Assembly (NCBI RefSeq): GCF_014851685.1
Contig: NZ_JACVAC010000006.1
Span: 1 to 64,000 of the forward strand
Source: Pseudomonas sp. PDM05
GTDB taxonomy: Bacteria > Pseudomonadota > Gammaproteobacteria > Pseudomonadales > Pseudomonadaceae
Direction: 5' to 3'
Length of the DNA stretch: 64,000 nucleotides
The translations under genes were made by a program, and so were the position numbers. Positions 18,732-28,969 of this stretch are shown here, one piece after another; position 1 is the stretch's first letter, and each line of letters opens with the position of its first letter. The notes under the pieces are model-generated. The model worked only from the letters and a program-made list of their open reading frames with translations. It did no database searches and had not been told where the DNA came from.

Positions 18732-19619
18732 ATGACAGCCTCTACCTATATCGGGCGCTTCGCCCCCACGCCCAGCGGCCATTTGCACTTTGGCTCCCTG
18801 GTCGCCGCCCTCGCCTCCTACCTCGACGCCCGCGCCAATCAAGGCCGCTGGCTCATGCGTATGGAAGACCTCGACCCTCCCCGTGAAGAGCCCGGCGCCC
18901 AGGCAGCGATCCTGCATGCGCTGGAAAGCTACGGCTTCGAATGGGACGGCGAACTGGTCCGACAAAGCGAGCGGCATGACGCCTACGCCAAAGTGTTGAA
19001 CGATATGTTCAACCATGGCCTGGCCTACGCCTGCACGTGTTCGCGCAAACAGCTGGAGCCCTACAACGGGATCTATCCCGGCCTGTGTCGCAACGCCGGT
19101 CACGATCAGCAAGATGCCGCAATCCGTCTGCGTGTGCCGGAACTGGAGTATCACTTTACCGACCGGGTTCAGGGCGAATTCCGACAGCACCTGGGCCGCG
19201 ATGTCGGCGATTTCGTCATCCGTCGCCGCGATGGCCTGTACGCCTATCAACTGGCCGTGGTCCTCGACGACGCCTGGCAAGGTGTTACCGATATTGTCCG
19301 CGGTGCCGACCTGCTCGACTCCACGCCACGCCAGTTGTATCTGCAAGAACTGCTGGGCCTGCGCCAACCGCGCTACCTGCACGTACCGCTGATCGTCCAG
19401 CCGGACGGTAACAAACTGGGCAAGTCCTACCGCTCCCCACCGCTGACGCCAGACCAGGCCACGCCTTTGCTACTGCGGGCACTGCGCGCCCTCGGCCAGC
19501 AACCCGGCGATGAGCTGTTGCACGCCAGCCCACGGGAACTGCTTGATTGGGGTATCCAGCACTGGGATGCGGCACAGATCCCACGCACACTCACGCTGGC
19601 CGAAGCGCAATTGAGCTGA
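18732..19619 (+). CDS. gluQ: Glutamyl-Q tRNA(Asp) synthetase
   Basis: Truncated glutamyl-tRNA synthetase paralogue (GluQRS/YadB) that activates glutamate and attaches it to queuosine at the wobble position of tRNA-Asp. The 295-residue protein has the HIGH-like motif 'PTPSGHLHFGSL' (12-23), the KMSKS-like 'KLGKS' and a zinc site with 'CTCSRKQL' and 'YPGLCR', and it lacks the anticodon-binding domain. Its position directly after dksA is typical of gammaproteobacteria. Confidence 0.95.
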   Translation: MTASTYIGRFAPTPSGHLHFGSLVAALASYLDARANQGRWLMRMEDLDPPREEPGAQAAILHALESYGFEWDGELVRQSERHDAYAKVLNDMFNHGLAYACTCSRKQLEPYNGIYPGLCRNAGHDQQDAAIRLRVPELEYHFTDRVQGEFRQHLGRDVGDFVIRRRDGLYAYQLAVVLDDAWQGVTDIVRGADLLDSTPRQLYLQELLGLRQPRYLHVPLIVQPDGNKLGKSYRSPPLTPDQATPLLLRALRALGQQPGDELLHASPRELLDWGIQHWDAAQIPRTLTLAEAQLS

Positions 19620-19681
19620 AGGCGCTTGCAGCTTGCCCACCATCCGTTACCATCGCCGCAGTTTTCTAATCAGAGGCCAAC

Positions 19682-19858
19682 ATGTACATCTATCGATTGG
19701 TCCTGCTGCTGGTCGTCGGGATCTACCTGTTTTCCCCCGCCATCATGGATTGGTGGATCGACGCCACGGGCGCCTGGTATCGCCCGTATCTGCTGTGGCT
19801 GATCCTGATCGTCGTGACTTTCATCCTGCAGAGCCAAAAAGATGCCGATGAGCTTTAG
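19682..19858 (+). CDS. cbrX: Small membrane protein overlapping the cbrA start (CbrX-like)
   Basis: A 58-residue open frame with a good ribosome-binding site (AGAGG, 5 nt before ATG). It begins MYIYRLVLLLVVGIYL and has two hydrophobic helices separated by 'DWWIDATGAWYRPY', ending in a charged tail. Its last 17 bases overlap the beginning of cbrA in another frame, so cbrA translation, which has a weak site of its own, is probably coupled to it. A short gene at this place has been described in P. putida as cbrX (from memory). Its role beyond coupling is unclear. Confidence 0.8.
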   Translation: MYIYRLVLLLVVGIYLFSPAIMDWWIDATGAWYRPYLLWLILIVVTFILQSQKDADEL

Positions 19859-22796
19859 TCTCACCCAGATGCTACTGGTCAGCGCCGCCTACCTGGCCGC
19901 GCTGTTCGGGGTGGCCTGGATCAGTGAGCGTGGAATGATTCCGCGGGCGATCATTCGCCATCCGTTGACCTACACCTTGTCCCTCGGCGTCTATGCCAGC
20001 GCCTGGGCGTTCTACGGTACGGTGGGCCTGGCCTATCAGTACGGTTATGGTTTTCTTTCCAGCTATCTCGGCGTGTCCGGCGCGTTTCTGCTGGCGCCGG
20101 TGTTGCTGTACCCGATCCTGAAAATTACCCGCACCTACCAGCTGTCGTCCCTGGCCGACCTGTTCGCCTTCCGCTTTCGCAGCACCTGGGCTGGCGCGCT
20201 GACTACGATTTTCATGCTGATCGGCGTGCTGCCGCTGCTGGCCCTGCAGATCCAGGCGGTGGCTGATTCCATCAGCATTCTCACCCGCGAGCCCGTGCAG
20301 CATCGCGTCGCCCTGGCGTTCTGCGCACTGATCACACTGTTCACGATCTTCTTCGGTTCGCGCCATATCGCCACCCGCGAGAAGCACGAAGGCCTGGTGT
20401 TTGCGATTGCCTTTGAATCGGTGATCAAGCTGATCGCCATCGGCGGCGTCGGCCTGTATGCGCTCTACGGCGTGTTCGACGGCCCGCAACAGTTGGAACT
20501 GTGGCTGCTGCAAAACCAGACCGCCCTCGCGGCCCTGCACACACCTTTGCAGGAAGGCCCGTGGCGCACGTTATTGCTGGTGTTCTTTGCCTCGGCGATC
20601 GTGATGCCGCACATGTACCACATGACCTTCACTGAAAACCTCAACCCCCGCTCGCTGGTCAGTGCCAGTTGGGGCTTGCCGCTGTTCCTGTTGCTGATGA
20701 GCCTGGCGGTGCCGCTGATCCTATGGGCCGGCCTCAAGCTGGGCGCGACCACCAACCCTGAATATTTCACCCTTGGCATCGGCATTGCGGCCAATAGTCC
20801 GGCCTTGGCGATGTTGGCGTATGTCGGCGGTTTATCGGCGGCCAGCGGGCTGATCATCGTCACCACGCTGGCGCTCTCGGGCATGGCGCTCAACCACTTG
20901 GTGCTGCCGCTGTACCAGCCGCCGGCCGAAGGCAATATCTACCGCTGGCTGAAGTGGACGCGCCGCGCATTGATCGTCGCGATCATCATGGCCGGCTACG
21001 GCTTCTACCTGCTGCTCGGCGCCGGGCAGGACCTGGCCAACCTGGGCATCGTCGCGTTTGTCGCCACCTTGCAGTTCCTGCCGGGGGTGTTGTCGGTGCT
21101 GTACTGGCCGACAGCCAATCGCCGCGGTTTCATCGCCGGGCTGCTGGCCGGAATCCTGGTCTGGACGGTGACCATGCTGCTGCCGCTGGTCGGCAACTTA
21201 CAGGGCTTCTACATCCCGCTGCTGAACATGATCTACGTGCTCGACGACACCAGTTGGCACATGGCGGCGATTGCATCCCTGGCCGCCAACGTCCTGATGT
21301 TCACCCTGATCTCGCTGTTCACCAATGCCAGCCCGGAGGAAACCAGCGCCGCCGAAGCCTGCGCGGTGGACAACGTGCGCCGCCCGCAACGGCGCGAACT
21401 GCACGCGGCCTCACCCCAGGAATTCGCCACGCAACTGGCGAAGCCATTGGGCGCCAAGGCCGCGCAAAAGGAAGTCGAGCAGGCACTGCGCGATCTCTAC
21501 CTGCCGTTCGACGAACGTCGCCCGTACGCGCTGCGCCGTCTGCGTGATCGCATCGAGGCCAACCTGTCCGGCCTGATGGGTCCCAGCGTGTCCCAGGACA
21601 TGGTGGAAACCTTTCTGCCCTACAAGGCGGGCGGCGAAAACTACGTCACCGAAGACATCCATTTCATCGAAAGCCGGCTGGAGGACTACCACTCGCGCCT
21701 CACGGGCCTTGCCGCCGAACTCGACGCCTTGCGCCGCTACCACCGCCAGACGCTGCAGGAACTGCCGATGGGCGTCTGCTCCCTGGCCAAGGATCAAGAG
21801 ATCCTGATGTGGAACAAGGCCATGGAAGAACTCACCGGCATCGCTGCGCAACGGGTCGTCGGCTCGCGCCTCAATACCCTGGGCGAACCGTGGAGAGAGT
21901 TGCTGCAAGGTTTCATCAACCTGCCCGACGAACACTTGCACAAACAGCACCTGGCCCTCGACGGCCAGACCCGCTGGCTGAACCTGCACAAAGCCGCCAT
22001 CGACGAGCCCCTGGCGCCGGGCAACAGCGGCCTGGTGTTGCTGGTGGAAGATTTGACCGAAACCCAGATGCTCGAAGACAAGCTGGTGCACTCCGAGCGG
22101 TTGGCCAGTATTGGTCGCCTGGCGGCCGGTGTGGCCCACGAGATTGGCAATCCGATCACCGGTATCGCGTGCCTGGCGCAGAACCTGCGCGAAGAGCGCG
22201 AAGAGGACGGTGAAATCACCGAGATCAGCGGGCAGATCCTCGAACAGACCAAGCGCGTATCGCGCATCGTGCAGTCGCTGATGAGCTTTGCCCACGCCGG
22301 CGCCCATCAAAACCAGGACGAAGCGGTGTGCCTGGCCGAAGTGGCGCAGGACGCCATCGGGCTGCTGGCCTTGAACCGACGAAATTTCGAAGTACAGTTT
22401 TTCAACTTGTGCGACCCGGACCATTGGGTCGACGGCGACTCACAGCGTCTGGCCCAAGTGCTGATCAACCTGTTGTCCAATGCCCGTGACGCGACCCCGG
22501 CCGGTGGTGCGGTACGCGTCAAGACCGAGGCTTTCGAGCATACGGTCGACCTGATCGTCGAAGACGAAGGCAGCGGCATTCCACAGAACATCATGGACCG
22601 ATTGTTCGAACCCTTCTTCACCACCAAGGACCCGGGTGAAGGCACCGGTCTGGGCCTTGCACTGGTCTATTCCATCGTTGAAGAGCATTATGGACAAATC
22701 ACCATCGACAGCCCGGCTGACACCGAAAGCCAACGCGGCACCCGTATTCGGGTGACCTTGCCGCGTCATGTCGAAGCGACGTCCGCTGTGAACTGA
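19842..22796 (+). CDS. cbrA: Sensor histidine kinase CbrA (SLC5-like transporter fused to kinase)
   Basis: Master sensor for carbon-nitrogen balance in Pseudomonas, acting through CbrB. Parts in 984 residues: an N-terminal sodium:solute-symporter-like (SLC5) domain with about 13 helices (1-500), a linker of STAC type (about 500-610), a PAS region (about 630-740), the dimerisation helix with phospho-His766 in '[11 protein letters not shown]', and a C-terminal ATPase domain with N, G1 ('DEGSGIP') and G2 ('[11 protein letters not shown]') boxes. The start is ATG 19842 or the one two codons later. cbrB follows after 22 nt. Confidence 0.96.
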   Translation: MPMSFSLTQMLLVSAAYLAALFGVAWISERGMIPRAIIRHPLTYTLSLGVYASAWAFYGTVGLAYQYGYGFLSSYLGVSGAFLLAPVLLYPILKITRTYQLSSLADLFAFRFRSTWAGALTTIFMLIGVLPLLALQIQAVADSISILTREPVQHRVALAFCALITLFTIFFGSRHIATREKHEGLVFAIAFESVIKLIAIGGVGLYALYGVFDGPQQLELWLLQNQTALAALHTPLQEGPWRTLLLVFFASAIVMPHMYHMTFTENLNPRSLVSASWGLPLFLLLMSLAVPLILWAGLKLGATTNPEYFTLGIGIAANSPALAMLAYVGGLSAASGLIIVTTLALSGMALNHLVLPLYQPPAEGNIYRWLKWTRRALIVAIIMAGYGFYLLLGAGQDLANLGIVAFVATLQFLPGVLSVLYWPTANRRGFIAGLLAGILVWTVTMLLPLVGNLQGFYIPLLNMIYVLDDTSWHMAAIASLAANVLMFTLISLFTNASPEETSAAEACAVDNVRRPQRRELHAASPQEFATQLAKPLGAKAAQKEVEQALRDLYLPFDERRPYALRRLRDRIEANLSGLMGPSVSQDMVETFLPYKAGGENYVTEDIHFIESRLEDYHSRLTGLAAELDALRRYHRQTLQELPMGVCSLAKDQEILMWNKAMEELTGIAAQRVVGSRLNTLGEPWRELLQGFINLPDEHLHKQHLALDGQTRWLNLHKAAIDEPLAPGNSGLVLLVEDLTETQMLEDKLVHSERLASIGRLAAGVAHEIGNPITGIACLAQNLREEREEDGEITEISGQILEQTKRVSRIVQSLMSFAHAGAHQNQDEAVCLAEVAQDAIGLLALNRRNFEVQFFNLCDPDHWVDGDSQRLAQVLINLLSNARDATPAGGAVRVKTEAFEHTVDLIVEDEGSGIPQNIMDRLFEPFFTTKDPGEGTGLGLALVYSIVEEHYGQITIDSPADTESQRGTRIRVTLPRHVEATSAVN

Positions 22797-22818
22797 GACC
22801 GTCGAGAGAATTGAATCA

Positions 22819-24249
22819 ATGCCGCACATTTTGATCGTCGAAGACGAAACCATTATCCGCTCTGCCTTGCGTCGCCTGCTTGAACGTAATCAGTACCAGG
22901 TCAGCGAAGCTGGCTCGGTACAGGAAGCCCAGGAGCGGTTCAGCATTCCCACGTTCGACCTGATTGTCAGCGACCTGCGCTTGCCGGGCGCACCTGGCAC
23001 CGAGTTGATCAAGCTTGGCCAAGGCACCCCGGTGCTGATCATGACCAGCTACGCCAGCCTGCGCTCGGCGGTGGACTCCATGAAGATGGGCGCGGTGGAC
23101 TACATCGCCAAGCCTTTCGACCATGACGAAATGCTCCAGGCCGTGGCCCGTATCCTGCGCGACCGTCAGTCGGCCAGCAGTACCCCTGCCGAGCCGCGTC
23201 CAGCCGGCAAAGCGGCCGACAAGCCAGGTGTCGACAACAGCAATGGCGAGATCGGCATCATCGGTTCCTGCCCGCCGATGCAGGACCTGTATGGCAAGAT
23301 CCGCAAGGTCGCGCCTACCGATTCCAATGTACTGATCCAGGGCGAGTCGGGCACTGGTAAAGAATTGGTGGCCCGTGCCCTGCACAACCTGTCCAAGCGC
23401 GCCAAGGCCCCGATGATTTCGGTGAACTGCGCGGCAATCCCGGAATCCCTGATCGAGTCCGAACTGTTCGGCCACGAAAAAGGCGCCTTCACCGGCGCCA
23501 GCGCCGGGCGTGCGGGCCTGGTGGAAGCGGCGGACGGCGGCACCTTGTTCCTCGACGAAATCGGCGAACTGCCATTGGAAGCGCAGGCACGTTTGCTGCG
23601 CGTACTGCAGGAAGGCGAGATTCGCCGCGTCGGTTCGGTGCAATCGCAGAAGGTCGACGTGCGCCTGATCGCGGCGACTCACCGGGATCTCAAGAGCCTG
23701 GCCAAGATCGGCCAGTTCCGTGAAGACTTGTATTACCGCCTGCACGTGATTGCCCTCAAGCTGCCGGCCCTGCGCGAGCGTGGCGCCGACGTCAACGAGA
23801 TCGCCAACGCGTTCCTGCAACGCCAGAGTGCACGCATCAACCGTACCGACCTCAAGTTCGCCCCGGATGCCGAGCAGGCGATCCGGCATTACTCGTGGCC
23901 GGGCAACGTGCGGGAACTGGAGAACGCGGTGGAGCGTGCGGTGATTCTGTCGGAGAGCCCGGAAATTTCCGCCGAGCTGCTGGGTATCGATATAGAGCTC
24001 AGCGACCTGGAAGACGACGACTTCATCGGCCTGGCCCCACAACAGGGCGGCGCCAACGCTACCAGCCATGAGCCGACAGAAGACTTGTCACTGGAGGACT
24101 ACTTCCAGCACTTCGTCCTCGAGCATCAGGACCACATGACCGAGACCGAACTGGCACGCAAGCTGGGCGTGAGCCGCAAGTGCCTGTGGGAACGTCGCCA
24201 GCGCCTGGGCATCCCACGGCGCAAGACCGGGGTGGCCAGCGAAAGCTGA
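22819..24249 (+). CDS. cbrB: NtrC-family response regulator CbrB
   Basis: Sigma-54-dependent activator of crcZ and of catabolic genes. The 476-residue protein has a receiver domain with phospho-acceptor Asp52 ('VSDLRLPG') and Lys98, an AAA+ domain with Walker A GESGTGKE (175-182) and the sigma-54 contact loop GAFTGA (222-227), and a C-terminal Fis-type helix-turn-helix ('[19 protein letters not shown]'). All residues needed for phosphorylation and sigma-54 contact are present. It is partnered with CbrA just upstream, and its target crcZ lies immediately downstream. Confidence 0.97.
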   Translation: MPHILIVEDETIIRSALRRLLERNQYQVSEAGSVQEAQERFSIPTFDLIVSDLRLPGAPGTELIKLGQGTPVLIMTSYASLRSAVDSMKMGAVDYIAKPFDHDEMLQAVARILRDRQSASSTPAEPRPAGKAADKPGVDNSNGEIGIIGSCPPMQDLYGKIRKVAPTDSNVLIQGESGTGKELVARALHNLSKRAKAPMISVNCAAIPESLIESELFGHEKGAFTGASAGRAGLVEAADGGTLFLDEIGELPLEAQARLLRVLQEGEIRRVGSVQSQKVDVRLIAATHRDLKSLAKIGQFREDLYYRLHVIALKLPALRERGADVNEIANAFLQRQSARINRTDLKFAPDAEQAIRHYSWPGNVRELENAVERAVILSESPEISAELLGIDIELSDLEDDDFIGLAPQQGGANATSHEPTEDLSLEDYFQHFVLEHQDHMTETELARKLGVSRKCLWERRQRLGIPRRKTGVASES

Positions 24250-24290
24250 GGGTGTGACCCCACAGGTAACACCCTCAGATGTGAAAAAAC

Positions 24291-24315
24291 TGTTACCGAT
24301 GATTTTCACGTAACA
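24291..24315 (+). promoter_or_regulatory. Probable CbrB enhancer site upstream of crcZ
   Basis: Inverted repeat TGTTAC-N13-GTAACA, centred about 125 bp before the sigma-54 promoter, the right distance for an upstream activating sequence. A further GGTAAC occurs at 24265-24270 and another inside the terminator loop at 24331-24336. GTAAC-type inverted repeats have been reported as CbrB targets in P. putida (from memory). Confidence 0.6.
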
Positions 24316-24355
24316 AAAGCCGGGGCTTACGGTAACGAAGCCCCGGCTTTTTTTT
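24315..24355 (+). terminator. Rho-independent terminator of cbrB
   Basis: A fourteen-base-pair stem from AAAAGCCGGGGCTT to AAGCCCCGGCTTTT with a 9-nt loop, followed by further T residues. It separates cbrAB transcription from the crcZ promoter. Confidence 0.9.
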
Positions 24356-24413
24356 GCCCGCCAAAAGCCCAAAAACCGCTCAAACCCCCGTTTTTATTGG
24401 GCGGTGCAAAAGT

Positions 24414-24428
24414 TGGCACGCACCCTGC
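24414..24428 (+). promoter_or_regulatory. Sigma-54 promoter of crcZ
   Basis: TGGCACG-N4-CTGC gives the -24 GG (24415-24416) and -12 GC (24427-24428) elements with the required 10-bp spacing. Transcription would start near 24440. Placement directly before the CA-rich RNA is as in other pseudomonads. Confidence 0.92.
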
Positions 24429-24439
24429 TATATGCTTAG

Positions 24440-24805
24440 TACAAAAACAATAACAAGCTTTGTACAAGACAATAAAAATAAGACGAATCGACTCACGCAT
24501 AACAAAAACAACACGGCGGAGGCGCAGCTAACTGATTCTTTTGGAGAGGCGTTGCATTTGGGGCTTGCCCCGCAACCAGGCCGAGAACAACAAAAACTGC
24601 CCTAAGGCAGAGCCTGAACTGGTTGGATCGTAGATCAGCAACACAGCGACCAAAGCAATCCGTTTGCTCTTGACTCCCGATTGGGAGTGTCATGAAGGTG
24701 AAGCTTCATGGCGAGGGCGATCAACAAAAACAAGAAGCCCGCAATCAATAATAAAAATAGAGCACGCAACTACTTCTGGGGGAGCTTCGGCTCCCCTTGT
24801 AGTTT
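24440..24805 (+). ncRNA. crcZ: CrcZ, Hfq/Crc-sequestering small RNA
   Basis: Small RNA of about 366 nt that titrates Hfq (with Crc) and so relieves carbon catabolite repression. It carries six A-rich AAnAAnAA-type motifs, near 24441, 24465, 24501, 24586, 24722 and 24744, the expected binding sites. It ends in the hairpin GGGGAGC-TTCG-GCTCCCC (24779-24796) followed by a T-rich tail. It starts just after a sigma-54 promoter and lies between cbrB and pcnB, the conserved crcZ location. The length agrees with what I remember for P. putida. The 24250-24945 stretch contains no convincing protein gene. Confidence 0.93.
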
Positions 24806-24945
24806 CCGGAATTTGACCACCAAAGGCTTATGGCGCAATGCCTGTAGCTTGTTCCTACACCATCCCCTGACTAAATGCTAGAATCCCCGCCCATCATGCG
24901 GTCATTCTTCGTTATGGCCGAACATTCCTTCAAACAGTGCATCCC

Positions 24946-26340
24946 ATGCTGAAGAAGTTGTTCCAGTCATTCCGTTCCCCCTTGCGTCGTACGCAACACA
25001 AACGCAGCACGCCTGAAGTGCTCAATAGCAGCCAACATTCGCTGCAACGCGCTCAATTCAGCCGTTATGCGGTGAATATCGTCGAACGCTTGCAGAACGC
25101 TGGCTACCAGGCTTACCTGGTCGGCGGCTGTGTGCGCGACATGTTGCTCAACATCACGCCCAAGGATTTCGACGTCGCCACCAGCGCCACGCCTGAACAA
25201 GTGCGCGCCGAGTTCCGCAATGCGCGCATCATCGGCCGTCGCTTCAAGCTGGTGCACATCCACTTTGGTCGCGAGATCATCGAGGTCGCGACCTTCCGCG
25301 CCGGCCACCCGCAAAACGATGAAGAGGAAGACACCAACCAGTCTTCCCGCAACGAAAGCGGACGCATCCTGCGCGATAACGTCTATGGCAGCCTGGAAGA
25401 AGACGCGCAACGTCGCGACTTCACCATCAACGCCCTCTATTACGACCCGGTCAGCGAGCGCATCCTCGATTACGCCAACGGCGTACACGACATTCGCAAC
25501 AACCTGATCCGCCTGATCGGCGACCCGACGCAGCGCTACCAGGAAGACCCGGTGCGCATGCTGCGGGCGGTGCGGTTTGCCGCCAAGCTGAACTTCGGTA
25601 TCGAGAAACACACCGCCGCGCCGATTCGCGAGCTGGCACCGATGCTGCGGGAAATCCCTTCGGCGCGCCTGTTCGAAGAAGTGCTCAAGCTGTTCCTCTC
25701 GGGCCACGCCGCCGATACCTTCGAAATGCTCGTCGACCTGCAGTTGTTCGACCCCCTGTTCCCGGCCAGCGCCGAGGCGTTGGAGTACAACCCGACGTAC
25801 ACCCACACGCTGATCAGCGAGGCATTGATCAACACCGACCTGCGCATCAAGCAGAACAAACCGGTGACCCCGGCTTTCCTGTTTGCTGCCTTGCTGTGGC
25901 CTGCCCTGCCGAAACGCGTTCTGCGCCTGCAAGAGCGCGGCATGCCGCCGATTCCGGCCATGCAGGAAGCGGCTCACGAACTGATCGCCGAGCAGTGCCA
26001 GCGCATTGCCATTCCCAAACGTTTCACCATGCCGATCCGCGAGATCTGGGACATGCAGGAGCGCCTGCCGCGCCGCAGCGGCAAACGCGCCGACCTGCTG
26101 CTCGACAACCCGCGCTTCCGTGCCGGCTACGACTTCCTGCTGCTGCGCGAAAGCGCCGGCGAGCAGACCGACGGCCTGGGCGAATGGTGGACCGATTATC
26201 AGGACGCCAATGACAGCGAGCGCCGCGACATGATCCGCGACCTCGGCAGCAAAGGCGATGGCGCCAGCGAAGGGCCCAAGAAACGCCGACGCAGCGGCAG
26301 CAAGCGCAAACGCAGCGCGGCCGACGCCTCGGGCGAATAA
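24946..26340 (+). CDS. pcnB: Poly(A) polymerase I
   Basis: Adds 3' poly(A) tails that mark RNAs for decay. The 464-residue enzyme is a class II nucleotidyltransferase: G60-G61 in 'YLVGGCVRDM' and the metal-binding D74-F-D76 in 'KDFDVATS', then 'RRDFTINALYYD' and the 'GDPTQRYQEDPVRMLRAVRFAAKL' neck (cited as GDPTQRYQEDP and MLRAVRFAAK). The C-terminus is a basic RNA-binding tail. I prefer ATG 24946 to the GTG at 24937 because neither has a clear ribosome-binding site and ATG is stronger. folK follows after 3 nt. Confidence 0.93.
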   Translation: MLKKLFQSFRSPLRRTQHKRSTPEVLNSSQHSLQRAQFSRYAVNIVERLQNAGYQAYLVGGCVRDMLLNITPKDFDVATSATPEQVRAEFRNARIIGRRFKLVHIHFGREIIEVATFRAGHPQNDEEEDTNQSSRNESGRILRDNVYGSLEEDAQRRDFTINALYYDPVSERILDYANGVHDIRNNLIRLIGDPTQRYQEDPVRMLRAVRFAAKLNFGIEKHTAAPIRELAPMLREIPSARLFEEVLKLFLSGHAADTFEMLVDLQLFDPLFPASAEALEYNPTYTHTLISEALINTDLRIKQNKPVTPAFLFAALLWPALPKRVLRLQERGMPPIPAMQEAAHELIAEQCQRIAIPKRFTMPIREIWDMQERLPRRSGKRADLLLDNPRFRAGYDFLLLRESAGEQTDGLGEWWTDYQDANDSERRDMIRDLGSKGDGASEGPKKRRRSGSKRKRSAADASGE

Positions 26341-26343
26341 ACC

Positions 26344-26829
26344 GTGGAACGTATCTACATCGGGATGGGCAGCAACCTGGCTGCCCCGGACCAGCAATTG
26401 CGCAGCGCCATCGAGGCGCTGGCGTTATTGCCCGGCACCACGCTCGTCGGCGTATCCGCCTTCTATCAAAGCGATTCCCTGCTCCCGGGCCAACCGCGCT
26501 ACACCAACGCGGTGGCCGCGCTGGACAGCGACCTCGCGCCGCTGGCCCTGCTGGATGCGCTGCAAGCCATCGAAAACGACCAGGGCCGCGAGCGCCTTGA
26601 GCGTTGGGGCCCACGCACGCTGGACCTGGACATCCTGCTGTTTGGCGATCGCCTGATCGACGAACCGCGCCTCAAGGTGCCGCACTACCAGATGCACCTG
26701 CGGCCCTTCGTGCTGTACCCGCTGGCTGAACTGGCGCCGAGCACCCTGCAGTTATCCGACGGCCGGCAACTCAGTGACCTGTTGGCTGCGTGCCCATTCG
26801 TCGGGCTGGAACGCATCCTTCCAGACTGA
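26344..26829 (+). CDS. folK: 2-Amino-4-hydroxy-6-hydroxymethyldihydropteridine pyrophosphokinase (HPPK)
   Basis: Transfers pyrophosphate from ATP to the pterin before FolP joins it to p-aminobenzoate in folate synthesis. The 161-residue protein shows the family pattern: 'IGMGSNL' near the N-terminus, 'YTNAVAAL', 'ERWGPRTLDLDILLFGD' with the magnesium-binding D-L-D, and 'VPHYQMHLRPFVLYPL'. It starts at GTG 26344, 3 nt after the pcnB stop, so it is probably translated by coupling. The FolP partner is in the same window at 50486. Confidence 0.95.
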   Translation: MERIYIGMGSNLAAPDQQLRSAIEALALLPGTTLVGVSAFYQSDSLLPGQPRYTNAVAALDSDLAPLALLDALQAIENDQGRERLERWGPRTLDLDILLFGDRLIDEPRLKVPHYQMHLRPFVLYPLAELAPSTLQLSDGRQLSDLLAACPFVGLERILPD

Positions 26830-27107
26830 CTCGATCAATGTGGGAGCTTCGGCACTGTAAAAACGGCTGATCCCTGCTGAATCGCATCAGTAACAGCGGT
26901 AACACCGCCATCGTAACAATGCGGTAACACATCCAATTGACTTCCCGTGTCCTCCTCACGACTATAGGCGTCCCGCTGCCGCCAACCCGGCACTGAAGGG
27001 CGCAATCCAGGCCTTATAAGCGCTGCTCTCAAGACAGTGCGCCTGTATAAACGAAGACTCACGCGCGTTACTCGCTGTTTCCAAGCGCCTGAACGAGGAC
27101 CCTTTTC

Positions 27108-27908
27108 ATGCCAGACATTACCCTGACCACCTTGCAGAGCCTCAAGCTCAAAGGTGAAAAAATCACCATGCTGACCTGCTACGACGCCACCTTCGCCCAC
27201 GCCTGCTGCCAGGCCGGAGTCGAAGTGTTACTGGTGGGCGACTCCCTGGGCATGGTTCTTCAAGGGCATGACAGCACCCTGCCTGTGACCACCGATGAAC
27301 TGGCCTACCACACGGCCAGCGTCAAACGCGGCAACCATGGCGCATTCATCATTGCCGACCTGCCGTTCATGGATTACGCCACCGTCGAACAGACCTTCCA
27401 CAACGCCGGCAAGCTGATGCGTGCCGGTGCACATATGGTCAAGGTCGAAGGTGCCGTCTGGCTCGCCGAGTCGATCCGCCTGCTGGCCGAACGCGGCGTG
27501 CCGGTGTGCGCCCATATGGGCCTGACGCCACAGTCGGTGAACATCCTCGGCGGCTACAAGGTTCAGGGCCGCAACGAAGCCCAGGCGCGCCAGATGCGCG
27601 CCGATGCCATTGCCCTGGAACAGGCCGGCGTGGCGATGATCCTGCTTGAATGCGTGCCGAGCGAGCTGGCGGCGGAAATCACCCAAGCCGTTAAAGTGCC
27701 AGTCATCGGTATCGGCGCCGGCTCGGCCACCGATGGCCAGGTGCTGGTGCTGCACGACATGCTCGGCCTGTCGATCAGCGGCCGCGTACCGAAGTTCGTG
27801 AAGAACTTCATGACCGGCCAAGACAGCATCCACGCGGCATTGAGCGCTTACGTCGCCGAAGTCAAAGGCGTGACCTTCCCAGGCGCCGAACACGGATTCT
27901 CTGCATGA
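27108..27908 (+). CDS. panB: 3-Methyl-2-oxobutanoate hydroxymethyltransferase
   Basis: First step of pantothenate synthesis: adds a hydroxymethyl group from methylenetetrahydrofolate to 2-oxoisovalerate, the valine precursor made by the ilv genes above. The 266-residue TIM barrel has '[13 protein letters not shown]', metal-binding 'VGDSLGMV' and 'LPFMDY', and '[18 protein letters not shown]'. Its stop overlaps panC by 4 nt (ATGA). The 278-bp gap upstream of it carries no gene and probably holds its promoter. Confidence 0.96.
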   Translation: MPDITLTTLQSLKLKGEKITMLTCYDATFAHACCQAGVEVLLVGDSLGMVLQGHDSTLPVTTDELAYHTASVKRGNHGAFIIADLPFMDYATVEQTFHNAGKLMRAGAHMVKVEGAVWLAESIRLLAERGVPVCAHMGLTPQSVNILGGYKVQGRNEAQARQMRADAIALEQAGVAMILLECVPSELAAEITQAVKVPVIGIGAGSATDGQVLVLHDMLGLSISGRVPKFVKNFMTGQDSIHAALSAYVAEVKGVTFPGAEHGFSA

Positions 27909-28756
27909 ACACCGTAAAAACCCTACGCGAACTGCGCGCCGCTGTGACCCACGCGCGCAACGCCGGCAAACGCATCGGTTTTGTGCCGACCATGGGCAAC
28001 CTGCACAGCGGCCACGCGACACTGGTGACCAAGGCTGCGCAACAATCGGACTTTGTCGTCGCCAGCATCTTCGTCAACCCGCTGCAATTCGGCGCGGGTG
28101 AAGACCTGGACAAATACCCGCGCACCCTGGCCGCCGACCAGGAGAAACTCCTGCAAGCCGGTTGCAACCTGCTGTTCGCACCCTCCGTCGACGAGATGTA
28201 CCCCGGCGGCATGAGCGGCCAGACCCGCGTCAGCGTCCCGCTGCTGTCGGAGGGCCTGTGCGGCGCCAGTCGCCCCGGGCACTTCGAAGGCGTGGCGACC
28301 GTGGTGAGCAAGCTGTTCAACATGGTCCAGCCGGACATCGCGGTGTTTGGCCAAAAGGACTACCAGCAGTTGGCAGTGATCCGCGCCATGGTGCATGACC
28401 TGAATATGCCGATCCAGATCATCGGCGAGCCCACCGTGCGCGCCGAGGATGGCCTCGCGCTGTCGTCGCGCAACGGTTACCTCAGCGACGAACAACGCGC
28501 CATCGCGCCGGTGCTGTACCGCAGCCTCAGCCAGATTGCCGCGGCCATCCAGGCCGGTGACCACGACTTCGCCAAGCTGCGTGCCGAACACATCCGGCAG
28601 ATCGAAGCCGCCGGGCTGCGCATCGATTACCTCGAAGTGCGCCAAGGCGTGCACCTGCGCCCGGCAACGCCTGAAGACCGTGATGTCGTCATCCTCGTTG
28701 CGGCCTATCTGGGCGCCACCCGCCTCATCGACAACCTGCATCTGAACCTCGACTGA
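27905..28756 (+). CDS. panC: Pantothenate synthetase
   Basis: Condenses pantoate with beta-alanine using ATP, via pantoyl adenylate. The 283-residue protein has the nucleotidyl-transferase HIGH-type motif in '[14 protein letters not shown]', '[10 protein letters not shown]', '[13 protein letters not shown]' and the KMSKS-like '[11 protein letters not shown]'. It is coupled to panB. The aspartate decarboxylase gene panD, which supplies beta-alanine and follows panC in P. aeruginosa, is not present between panC and pgi here. Confidence 0.96.
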   Translation: MNTVKTLRELRAAVTHARNAGKRIGFVPTMGNLHSGHATLVTKAAQQSDFVVASIFVNPLQFGAGEDLDKYPRTLAADQEKLLQAGCNLLFAPSVDEMYPGGMSGQTRVSVPLLSEGLCGASRPGHFEGVATVVSKLFNMVQPDIAVFGQKDYQQLAVIRAMVHDLNMPIQIIGEPTVRAEDGLALSSRNGYLSDEQRAIAPVLYRSLSQIAAAIQAGDHDFAKLRAEHIRQIEAAGLRIDYLEVRQGVHLRPATPEDRDVVILVAAYLGATRLIDNLHLNLD

Positions 28757-28782
28757 CCCCCGCCTGTTGCCCTCCTCTCTGT

Positions 28783-28804
28783 GCCGGTATAAAAAAGTAC
28801 CGGC
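28783..28804 (+). terminator. Hairpin after panC
   Basis: GCCGGTA and TACCGGC form a perfect seven-base-pair stem with an A-rich loop 27 nt past the panC stop. No T run follows, so its strength as a terminator is uncertain. Confidence 0.4.
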
Positions 28805-28969
28805 CACAGCGCAGACAAAGCCAAGACATATTCACACGCTAGGTTTAATGTAATCGCCCTGCGCTCTTGGTTAGCGCTGTCCGGAGTCCGCCGCTTGATG
28901 AGAGGCAGGACGTTCCGGGCTTAGAAGTGTCCTAAAGGCAGTCCCCGTAATAAAAGGAAACCCGCAGCG

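Noticed and set aside
24354..24605. An 83-codon plus-strand frame across the crcZ promoter
   Set aside because: It runs through the sigma-54 promoter and the A-rich motifs of crcZ, has no ribosome-binding site, and its composition follows the RNA motifs.
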